In this document: one piece after another, positions 51,578 to 61,100 of the stretch | Numbering within the stretch: the first letter of the stretch is position 1 | Layout of the letters: each line of letters opens with the position of its first letter | DNA from: Gammaproteobacteria bacterium | Lineage (GTDB): Bacteria; Pseudomonadota; Gammaproteobacteria; SZUA-140 | DNA length: 64,000 bases | Direction: 5' to 3' | Assembly (NCBI GenBank): GCA_016712635.1 | Contig: JADJQS010000006.1 | Location: 1-64,000 of the forward strand | Notes under the pieces: generated by a model | The model's input: only the letters and a program-made list of their open reading frames with translations | What the model was told of the DNA's origin: nothing | Databases searched by the model: none | Translations under genes and position numbers: made by a program

Positions 51578-52402
51578 CTATTTCTTGGCGGTAAGCTCGA
51601 CGCCGATTCCGCGGTAACCGATGAAGCGGCAGGACCGGTTAAACATCGGCTCCCCACTCACATGAAAACTTTGTTGCGAGCCGTCAGCATTGACGCGGCT
51701 TAAAACGAAATCCAGGAAGGGCTCCCGCGCGGCAATGCGAGCCTGCAGTATCTTGCGGTCCGCCTCATTCCAGCCCTTAGTTCCGTCATCGCTGCTCTCG
51801 CCCACAAAGGCGTCGACCCGGATGCCGAGCATTTCCAGGACCGGACCGGAAACCTTGGTGAAGTTCCCGGCCTCGTCCTGTTCCCAATACCAGTCGGAGG
51901 CCAGCTCGGTCAGGCTGCGATAACGCGCTTCGCTTTCACGCAGTTCCGCGGTCCGTTCCAGCACCGTCTGTTCCAGAACCACGTTGTAATTCTGGAGTCG
52001 TTTGTGCAACAGCCGTACTTCCAGCATGTTGTGGATGCGGGTCCTGACTTCGACCAGATCAAACGGTTTGCTGATGAAATCCTTTGCACCGGTCTGCAAC
52101 GCGCGCAGCTTGTGACCCGGTTGGGCGGTGAGCACGACGACCGGGAGGTAGCTGTCGGCATCGTCGGTCTTGAGACCTTCCATCACCTGGAATCCATCCA
52201 TGCCGGGCATTTGCAGGTCGAGCAGGATCAGGTCATAGTGGTTCTTGCGATGCAGTGCGCAGACCTTCTGCGGGTTGACCGTAGAGGAAACGCAGGTGTA
52301 GCCCGCCTCGCCCAGCAACTGCTCGAGCAGGATGATATTGACCTCCTGATCGTCAACAATCAGGATCCTGGCTTTAAGAATGTCGGCAGCAATGGTAAGC
52401 AT
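51578..52402 (-). CDS. Response regulator with C-terminal PAS domain
   Basis: A 274-residue protein: receiver domain (about 12-130; ILIVDDQEVNIILLEQL, phospho-Asp in LILLDLQMPGMDG, TAQ, KPF), coiled coil (about 131-155) and PAS/PAC domain (about 155-274; ARYRSLTELASDWYWEQDEA, CRFIGYRGIGVELTAKK). Many relatives continue after PAC with a GGDEF/EAL or kinase domain; this one stops, so no output domain is present. It begins 2 bp after the hybrid kinase and probably receives its phosphate. Confidence 0.92.
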   Translation of the reverse strand: MLTIAADILKARILIVDDQEVNIILLEQLLGEAGYTCVSSTVNPQKVCALHRKNHYDLILLDLQMPGMDGFQVMEGLKTDDADSYLPVVVLTAQPGHKLRALQTGAKDFISKPFDLVEVRTRIHNMLEVRLLHKRLQNYNVVLEQTVLERTAELRESEARYRSLTELASDWYWEQDEAGNFTKVSGPVLEMLGIRVDAFVGESSDDGTKGWNEADRKILQARIAAREPFLDFVLSRVNADGSQQSFHVSGEPMFNRSCRFIGYRGIGVELTAKK

Positions 52403-52404
52403 GT

Positions 52405-54108
52405 TTATTTCTCTTTATTTGCGCTGTCCGCTTCCGTTTTCGATACGTACAGCGCCATATCCAGCGTATCCATGAATTCATTGACCTTGATGGGTTTGGT
52501 GAGATAACGGAAAAAACCGGCCCGCAGACCCTTCTCAATATCGCGCGGTATGGCGTTGGCGCTGAGCGCAATCACCGGGATGTGCGCTGTTGAAGGATCT
52601 TCTGCCAGGATTCTCATCGCCTTGATACCGCTGATGCCAGGCAGGTTGATATCCATCAGGATGACATCCGGCCGGGAGGAGCGCGCAAGCTCGACGCCGC
52701 GGTTTCCGTCCTTCGCACTCAATAAGCGGATATCGGGCCGGCGTGCAATGAGATCCTCGACCAGCATCAGATTGGCGGGGTTGTCCTCGACGTAGAGGAG
52801 GGTGCGCAACCGCCCGTCGGCATGAGTTTTCGCATGGGCGGATACCGCGGGTTCGCCTGCGCCGGCAGCAGGGTGTAATTCAGACGTCAGATTCAGTTCG
52901 ATCCAGAACACACTGCCCGTCCCGACAGTGCTTTCCACGCCTATGACTCCATCCATCAGTTCGACCAGCCGCTTGCTCACCATCAGGCCGATGCCTGTGC
53001 CTTCCTCGATACCGGCCTCTTTTCCCAGCCGGTTGAACGGCTGAAAAAGCTGCGCCACTTCATCCGCGGCCAATCCTTCGCCGGTGTCCTTGACGCAAAT
53101 GCGAATGTGTCCTGGGGAGCTCGCAACGCAGTCCACGACGACTGTTCCGCCCACCTTGTTGTATTTGATGGCGTTGGAAAGGAGGTTGATGAGAACCTGC
53201 TTTACCCGCGTCCGGTCGGCTTTGACAAAGTACGGGATTGTAAACCGGGGAAAAGACATGCTGATGTTGCGTTTTTGCGCCTGCGGTTCGACCATGGCCT
53301 GGCATTCGCGCACGACATCGACCAGCGATATCGGTTCCAGCGACAGCGAGAGTTTTCCGGATTCGATCAGCGCGAGATCGAGGATTTCGTTGATCAGCTC
53401 CAGCAAGTACCATCCCGCTTTGAGAATCTGATCGATGCTTCGCTTCTGGGAGAGCGTAGGCGGCGGTGTACTGAACTCCATAAGCTGGGCGAATCCGAGG
53501 ATTGCACTGAGTGGAGTGCGTAGCTCATGGCTCATATTGGAAAGGAAAGTCGATTTCGCGAGGTTGGCATTATCTGCAATAGCCATGGCCTTGTGCAGTT
53601 CCAGTTCAAACTGCTTGCGTGCCGAGTTATCGGTGCCGATTAACAGGTATCCTATGATAGTGCCTAAATCATCGCGCAGCGCCGTGATCGACACGATTCC
53701 CGGAAAGCGGCTGCCATCCTTTCTGATGTAGGTCAATTCATAGATATCATCGATTTCGCGCGACGCCTTGAAAGCCAGGGCCTCGAAACCCGGTGTAATG
53801 GAGATTGCAAGTTCGCGGCTCAGTGCCTGTGCGCGCGCCATCACTTCATGCGGATCATGGATGTCGCTGGGTGTGATCTTGTTTACGACTTCGGCGGCCG
53901 TGTAGCCCAACAGGCGCTCGGCGCCGACATTGAATAATTGAATGATGCCTTTCTCATCGGTGGCGATAATCGAGAAATTGGCGCTGGTGAGGATCGCAGT
54001 CTGCAGGGCCCCCGTTTTAATCAACGCTTCCTGGCGCCGCGCTTCGGTAATGCCGCCCGACTCGCAGCCATCGTCGAGAACAACGGGATTATTTCCTTTT
54101 TTGGACAT
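52405..54108 (-). CDS. PAS-containing hybrid histidine kinase
   Basis: A 567-residue cytosolic kinase with no membrane segment. PAS/PAC (about 36-165; IIATDEKGIIQLFNVGAERL, YIRKDGSRFPGIVSITAL), HisKA with His194 in FLSNMSHELRTPLSAILGFA, HATPase (about 300-415; INLLSNAIKYNKVGGTVVVD, GIGLMVSKRLVELMDG) and a C-terminal receiver (about 440-560; LLYVEDNPANLMLVEDLI, phospho-Asp in VILMDINLPGISG). It is the first gene of the kinase-regulator-Crp operon. Start at 54108 (MSKKGNNP) is preferred over a longer frame to 54192. Confidence 0.93.
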   Translation of the reverse strand: MSKKGNNPVVLDDGCESGGITEARRQEALIKTGALQTAILTSANFSIIATDEKGIIQLFNVGAERLLGYTAAEVVNKITPSDIHDPHEVMARAQALSRELAISITPGFEALAFKASREIDDIYELTYIRKDGSRFPGIVSITALRDDLGTIIGYLLIGTDNSARKQFELELHKAMAIADNANLAKSTFLSNMSHELRTPLSAILGFAQLMEFSTPPPTLSQKRSIDQILKAGWYLLELINEILDLALIESGKLSLSLEPISLVDVVRECQAMVEPQAQKRNISMSFPRFTIPYFVKADRTRVKQVLINLLSNAIKYNKVGGTVVVDCVASSPGHIRICVKDTGEGLAADEVAQLFQPFNRLGKEAGIEEGTGIGLMVSKRLVELMDGVIGVESTVGTGSVFWIELNLTSELHPAAGAGEPAVSAHAKTHADGRLRTLLYVEDNPANLMLVEDLIARRPDIRLLSAKDGNRGVELARSSRPDVILMDINLPGISGIKAMRILAEDPSTAHIPVIALSANAIPRDIEKGLRAGFFRYLTKPIKVNEFMDTLDMALYVSKTEADSANKEK

Positions 54109-54804
54109 GACCGGTCTCAGTGTAAAGCGTACATTAAAATTGAAACAGATCGCGAAGCCCGGCTGCAGGATAAGAGCAGGGAAGCCGGTCAAATAAATAT
54201 AGGCATTGGGAACGTTGCTGCCTGCCGCCGTCCCCGGACAGTGATGCTCTGTTTGTCACCGCCGGAAAGATATGATTCCGGCCCCACACAATGAAAAACC
54301 CTGCGTATCTTCCGGAGAAGTAACAGAGAATTGTCCCGCCCATTCCTGCGGGCGTCTGTACGCCAGGACACATAAGGCAGCTTTTTGCAGTTTTATATGT
54401 GCATTCCTGCTTTGAATTGCGTGAGTAAACTGGTCTTAGCTCCGGGTTCGATCGGGTGGCGCTTGCCGCAAAATAACACACGCCGGAACTGGCAGATGAG
54501 GTTTATCAGTTCAGCAAAGAGCAGGGCAGGGCCAATTCTCCCACTTGAGATCGTCCCTCTGTGCGCTGTCAGACAGATGGCGCGAAAAATCCAGCGTATA
54601 CATTGAGATCGGTGCAGGCGCCGCTTCCACGGCCGCGGCCAGTTCTGCAAAACAGTACCACACAGATGCGCGTACTATGAGCATGATGCTCATCCATTAT
54701 CAGAATCGTGATTGTCCGGCAGAGGTAATATCGTCCGCGCAGATTGACCACAGCGGGAACAGGTGTCTGGCAATGCTGACATTTGCCGCATGACAGGATA
54801 TGCA
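54109..54804. other. Divergent intergenic region
   Basis: About 700 bp between the kinase operon (minus) and the CsbD-like/ndvB genes (plus). No supported gene. A short inverted repeat ATGAGCAT/ATGCTCAT is at 54677-54693. Promoters for both directions should lie here but none is convincing by eye. Confidence 0.5.
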
Positions 54805-55118
54805 ATGAATATCGAAAACAGTATGAAGCCGCCACTGGCCAATCCGGTCACGTCATTCCGTGCAATCAACTCGCCGCGTACCAGGAATCAGCTCCGGGCG
54901 ACTGCCACTGCCGACGCTCTTGCGATCAAAGCAAGATGGATAACGCAGATAGGTGAAACCAGAAAGATATGGAAGAAAGTTACTCCCGAGGGTATGGCGA
55001 AAGTGAATGTAATTATCACAAACTCACAGGACAAGTGCAGATTTACTTCAAAATCAGCCATGAAGCATCGGACATGAGAGTGAAGGACAACCTGGACACA
55101 CACTGTTTCATGACCTGA
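54805..55118 (+). pseudogene. CsbD-like stress protein with one-base frameshift
   Basis: ATG 54805 (ACAGGATATGCA upstream) reads MNIENSMKPPLANPVTSFRA to KARWITQIGETRKIWKKVTP-E; after an apparent one-base loss near 54993 another frame continues YGESECNYHKLTGQVQIYFK, ISHEASDMRVKDNL to a TGA at 55116-55118. The joined product, about 104 residues, matches the CsbD-like family seen as ...W.KLTxxEL...EG...KLAGLVQ.RY.I..EEA...V. The gene is either freshly broken or affected by a sequencing indel. It sits 46 bp before ndvB. Confidence 0.7.
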
Positions 55119-55164
55119 TCGAACTTCAGGTTAAAGTGAGATTAGTGGTCAGCATACGCAAACG

Positions 55165-58100
55165 ATGAGGCGCGAGACCCTGTTCAAGGCGTTTCTTCGA
55201 ACTGCCGCCGCGTACGGCGTAAGCTGGCGCAGCGACCGCTTCAGCCACAATGAGGATGACGATCAGACGCCGCTGCGCGCGGAGTTGTTCAGTGCAGATC
55301 AGATGGAGCAGCGCGGCAAGGTTCTGGCGGGTGAACACACCCTGAGCAAATCCGACGCGCCAGATCGACTGCTGAGGCGGCTGGATGACAACGAAACGAT
55401 TTTGATCGAAACCCGCAGCCTGCTGACAACTGCGGTCAAGGAAAAACTCCGGATCGCCCCCGCGGGAGAGTGGCTGCTCGACAACTACTATCTGATCGAA
55501 GAGCAGATCCGCACCGCCAGACAGCACCTGCCGAAAGATTACAGCCGGGAATTACCACGTCTTGCGCAAGGACCCTCCCGAGGATTGCCGCGCGTGTATG
55601 ACCTTGCATTGGAGGCGATCTCGCACGGCGACGGGCGTGTGGATTCGGAAATCCTCAGCCGTTTCGTGGCGGCGTATCAGACTGTCACTCCGCTTACGCT
55701 GGGCGAGCTGTGGACGATTCCGATCATGCTGCGCCTGGCGCTGATCGAGAATCTGCGCCGTGTGGGCGCACGGATCACCACCGCCAGAATCCATTTTAAC
55801 CAGGCGCAGGCCTGGGCGGACCGGATGATGGTGATCGCCGAAAGCGATCCAAAGAGCCTGATTCTGGTGATCGCCGACATGGCGCGGTCGAACCCGCCGA
55901 TGGTGAGTCCGTTCGTAGCAGAACTGGCACGCCGCCTTCAGGGTCATGGCCCCTCCCTTGCTTTACCGCTCACCTGGATCGAGCAGAGACTCGCCGAATC
56001 GAGTCTTACAATCGAGCAGATGGTGTTGTCGGAGAACCAGCAACAGGCGGCGGACCAGGTATCGATCAGTAATACTATCGGGAGCCTCCGTTTCCTGGGG
56101 GCAATGGACTGGCGCGTGTTCGTTGAGACGATGAGCTTCGTCGAACAGGTCTTATTGGAGGATCTCGGAGGCGTTTATCACGGCATGGATTTTGCCACGA
56201 GGGATCGCTACCGCCATGTCGTCGACAGGCTCGCTAAGCGCAGTCAACTGTCCGAAACCGCAATTGCACGTGAGGCGATCGGGCTGGCACATCGGAACGC
56301 GACTACCAAAGGCGCAAACGATCATTCCGCGCACGTCGGTTACTATCTAATCGATCGCGGATTGCCGCAGCTCGAGTACGCGGTGAAGGCCCTTTTTTCC
56401 CCCGATGAGCTTCTGCGCCAATGGCTTGGCCGATTCCCGCTGACCCTCTACCTCGGTGCGATCCTCCTGATGACGGTGCTCTTCGCCGGGGGCTTATTGG
56501 CGCAGGCGCACGGCAATGGTGTGGACGGATGGCGACTCGTACTGCTTGGGATCTTGTCGCTGTTGGGTTCGAGCCAGTTGGCGTCGGCACTGGTGAACTG
56601 GCTGGCCACCTTGCTGATGAAGCCGCATCTGTTGCCGCGAATGGACTTTTCGCGGGGACTGCCGCCGGACATGCGCACTCTTGCGGTGATCCCGACGCTG
56701 CTCAGCAGTACACAGAGCGTCGAAGCGCTGCTCGAGGCATTGGAAGTCGGCTATCTGGGAAACCAGGATGGGCACCTGCATTTTGGCCTGCTGACCGATT
56801 TCCGCGATGCGCAGGAGGAGGCGCTTGCCGAGGATGAACCGCTGCTGCGACTGGCCCGGGCCGGGATCGAAAAGCTGAATGAAAAATACCCGGATTCAGA
56901 GTGCGACAGATTCTTCCTGTTCCATCGCCCGCGACGCTGGAATCCGTCGGAGCGGATCTGGATGGGTTACGAACGCAAGCGAGGGAAGCTCGCGGATCTT
57001 AACGCGTTGTTGCGCGGGAGCGGGCGCGGGAACTTCTCGCTGATTGTCGGAGACGCAGGTGGTCTGGCGGATGTACGTTACGTCGTTACACTCGATACCG
57101 ATACGCAACTGCCGCGCGACTCGGTGCGGCAATTCGTCGGTGCGATGGCACACCCACTGAACCGCCCGCGCTACGACGAGGACAGACAGCGCGTCTGCGG
57201 CGGTTATGGCATTCTGCAGCCGCGTATCGCCGCGAACCTGTCCGGAGCGAACCGGTCGCTCTATGCACGCCTGTGCGGCAGCGAACCCGGTATAGACCCG
57301 TATACACGTTCTGTCTCCGACGTTTACCAGGACTTGTTCGGTGAAGGATCGTTCATCGGCAAGGGTATTTACGATGTAGACGCGTTTGAGCGCGCGCTAC
57401 AAGGACGTTTCCCGGAGAACCAGATTCTCAGTCACGATCTCCTGGAGGGTTGCTACGCGCGTTCGGGGTTATTGAGCGATGTACATCTGTTCGAGGAGTA
57501 TCCCGCTCGCTATCAGGCAGACGTGAAACGTCAGCTGCGCTGGCTGCGTGGCGATTGGCAGATTGCACACTGGATGTTGCCGTATGTTCCGGGTATGGAC
57601 AGGCGGAAAGTGCGGAATCCGTTGTCGCTGCTGTCGCGCTGGAAGATCTTCGACAATCTTCGGCGCAGTCTCGCCCAAGCCGCTTTGGTGCCGCTCTTGC
57701 TTCTGGGCTGGTTCGTGTTGCCACAGCCCTGGTTCTGGACCCTCGCGGTGGCCGGTATTGTTCTGATTCCACCCTTTATGGCCTGCCTTGTGGATGCGTT
57801 CCGCAAGCCCAGGGAAGCACTCCTGAGCCAGCATCTGGCTGCCGTACTGCATTCGGCCGGGCGGAATTTCGCGCTGGCCGGGTTCAGGATCGCATGTCTC
57901 CCGTATGAGGCGCTGCTCAGCCTTGGCGCGATCCTGCGCACGGCATGGCGCACGATGTTCACGCACCGCCGGCTGCTGGAATGGTGTGTGTCCGGCGAGC
58001 AGGATTACCGGGTCGGACCCGGCGGACCCGCAGCTGAAATAACGTCCTCGTACCGGTCGATGTGGAGCGCCCCGTTTGTCGCCGTTTCGGTGGCAATGGC

Positions 58101-61100
58101 CGCGATCTGGTCCGGACCTGAAGTGCTGGCGGCAGCCGGACCTGTCCTGTGCCTGTGGCTGGCGGCGCCAGCCATCGCCTGGTGGCTCAGCCGGCCGCTG
58201 GTTCGCCGCGAGGTGAAACTGACCGTGGATCAGACGATCTTCCTGCGCAAGATCGCCCGCAAGACCTGGGGCTTCTTCGAAAGCTTCGTCGTTGCCGAAG
58301 ATCATTGGCTGCCGCCCGACAACTTTCAGGAGCATCCCGGTCCGGTGATCGCACACCGGACTTCCCCGACTAACATGGGTTTGGCGCTGTTGGCGAATTT
58401 ATCCGCCCATGACTTTGGCTTTATTCCGGCCGGATCACTCATCGAACGCACCGCAAATGCGTTCCACACGATGACGTCGCTGGAACGGCATCAGGGACAT
58501 TTCTACAACTGGTATGACACGCGGTCTTTGCAGCCGCTGCCCCCCCGCTACATCTCGTCGGTGGACAGCGGCAATCTCGCCGGCCATCTGTTGACGCTTC
58601 GTGCGGGTCTGATCGCCCTGCCTGATCAGAATATTGTCGGGGCGCGTCTGTTCGACGGGCTCGTCGATACGCTTTCCATCCTCGCCGACACCGCGCCCGA
58701 AACGGTTCAGGCGCCGATCGCCCGGTTGCAGGCGCTGCTGAATACCGCCTGCACTCTGCGTCCCGCGACGCTCCCGGAAGTATTGCAATGTCTCGAGCCG
58801 GTGGCAAGCTGCGCGGCGATCCTGACCGCCAGCTTGGATACCACGCCTGAAGGTGAGGCGAAGTGGTGGGCGGACGTTTTCGTGCGCCAATGCCGGGATG
58901 CGCTCGATGAACTGAGGTTTCTCGCGCCATGGCTGGTGTTATTGCCCGCCGCTCCGCACTTTCCGGACAAGTACCCGGACAAGTACGCGGACTTGGGCGT
59001 AATCCCGACTCTGCGCGATCTGGCGGGACGCGCCGACAAGTTATTGCCGGCCCTGGATGCACGACTTAATGAGGATATGACACCGGAAGAGCAGGTCTGG
59101 CATGGTGAGCTGCGCAGGCTGATCACGGCGGGGAGCAACCGTGCTTCAGAACGAATCGAGAACTGCGATCGCCTGGTCCAGCAAGCGACCGAACTAGCGT
59201 CGATGGAGTACGAATTCCTGTACGACAGGGCCCGTCACCTGCTGGCGATCGGTTACAACGTTGACGAGTACCGGCGTGACACCAGCTTCTACGATCTATT
59301 GGCTTCGGAAGCGAGGCTGTGCACCTTCGTCGCCATCGCCCAGGGGCAATTGCCGCAGGAAAGCTGGTTTGCGCTGGGCCGGCTGCTGACGACCGCCGGT
59401 GGCGAGCCGATTCTGATGTCGTGGAGCGGTTCGATGTTCGAGTATCTGATGCCGCTGCTGGTGATGCCGGCTTATGACGGCACGCTGCTCGACCAGACCT
59501 GCCGGTCTGCAGTGGCGCGGCAGATCGCATACGGCAGCCAGCGTTCCCTGCCATGGGGCGTGTCGGAGTCCGGCTATAACACCGTCGATGCGAACCTCAA
59601 CTTTCAATATCGCGCGTTCGGCGTACCTGGTCTCGGCCTGAAACGCGGATTGGCGGATGATATGGTCGTTGCCCCGTATGCCTCCGCGCTGGCTTTGATG
59701 GTGACGCCCGAGGCTGCGTGCGTGAATCTGCAGCGACTGGCGGCCTGTGGGCTCGAAGGCCGGTTCGGGTTCTATGAGGCCATCGACTACACGCCTTCAC
59801 GTCTGGCACGCGGCCAATCGAGCGTCGTTGTGCGTTCGTTCATGGCGCATCACCAGGGCATGAACCTGCTGTCACTGACCCATCTGATTCTCGATCGACC
59901 GATGCAGCGGCGTTTTGAATCGGACCCCTTGTTCCAGGCTGCCATGCTGCTGCTGCAGGAGAGGATTCCGAGGAATTCCGTGATCCGCACGCGCGTCGGT
60001 GAACATGAAGAAGACAGTGCCTTTTCCGATGCTCCGGGAGCGCCGGTGCAGACGCCCATCGGCGCAGAAACGCCGACGCCGGAGGTGAAGCTGCTGTCGA
60101 ACGGCCGCTACAACATCATGGTCACCAACGCGGGCGGCGGCTACAGCCGTTGGAAGGACCGTGCGGTCACGCGCTGGCGCGAAGACAGCACATGCGACAA
60201 CTGGGGCACTTTTATTTATCTGCGCGACGTAAGCAGCGGCGATTACTGGTCGGCCACACACCAGCCGACGCTCAAGCGGGCGGAGAGCTACGAAGCGATG
60301 TTCTCCGAGGGGCGCGCCGAATACCGTCGCCGCGATCATGATTACGAGGCATATTCGGAGATAGTAGTATCGCCGGAGGATGATATCGAACTGCGCAGGG
60401 TGCGCATCACCAACCACTCCCGTGTGCGCAGGATAATTGAGGTCACCAGCTACGCGGAGGTGGTGCTGGCGGCGCCGGCCGCGGATGCCATGCAGCCCTC
60501 GTTCGGAAACCTGTTCGTACAGACGGAAATCATTCCCACGTGCCGCGCGATCCTGTGCACACGGCGGCCGCGCTCGGTGAGCGACCAGACACCGTGGATG
60601 TTTCACCTGATGGCAACGCATGGGGCCGACATCGGCAAGATATCCTACGAAACCGACCGCATGCGCTTCATCGGCCGCGGGCGCACGGTCGCGGCGCCGC
60701 TCGCACTGAGCGGGATTGCTGATCTCTCCGGCAGCGAGGGTTCTGTTCTGGACCCGATCGTAGCGATCCGCTGCCGCATTGTGATCGAGCCCGGGCAGTC
60801 GGCGACGATCGATCTGGTGTCTGGTGCCAGCAACAGCCGCGAGGCCTGCATGGAGCTGGTCAAGAAATACCAGGACCGCCATCTTGCCGACCGGGCCTTT
60901 GATCTTGCATGGACTCACAGCAGCGTGAACCTGCGGCAGATCAATGCCACCGAGGCCGACGCACAGCTCTACGGACGCCTGGCGGGCTTCGTGCTCTATG
61001 CCAATGCAGCGCTGCGCGCCGAGGCCGGCATTATCATGCAGAACCGGCGCGGGCAGTCCGGTCTCTGGGGTTACGCCATTTCCGGAGATCTGCCGATCGT

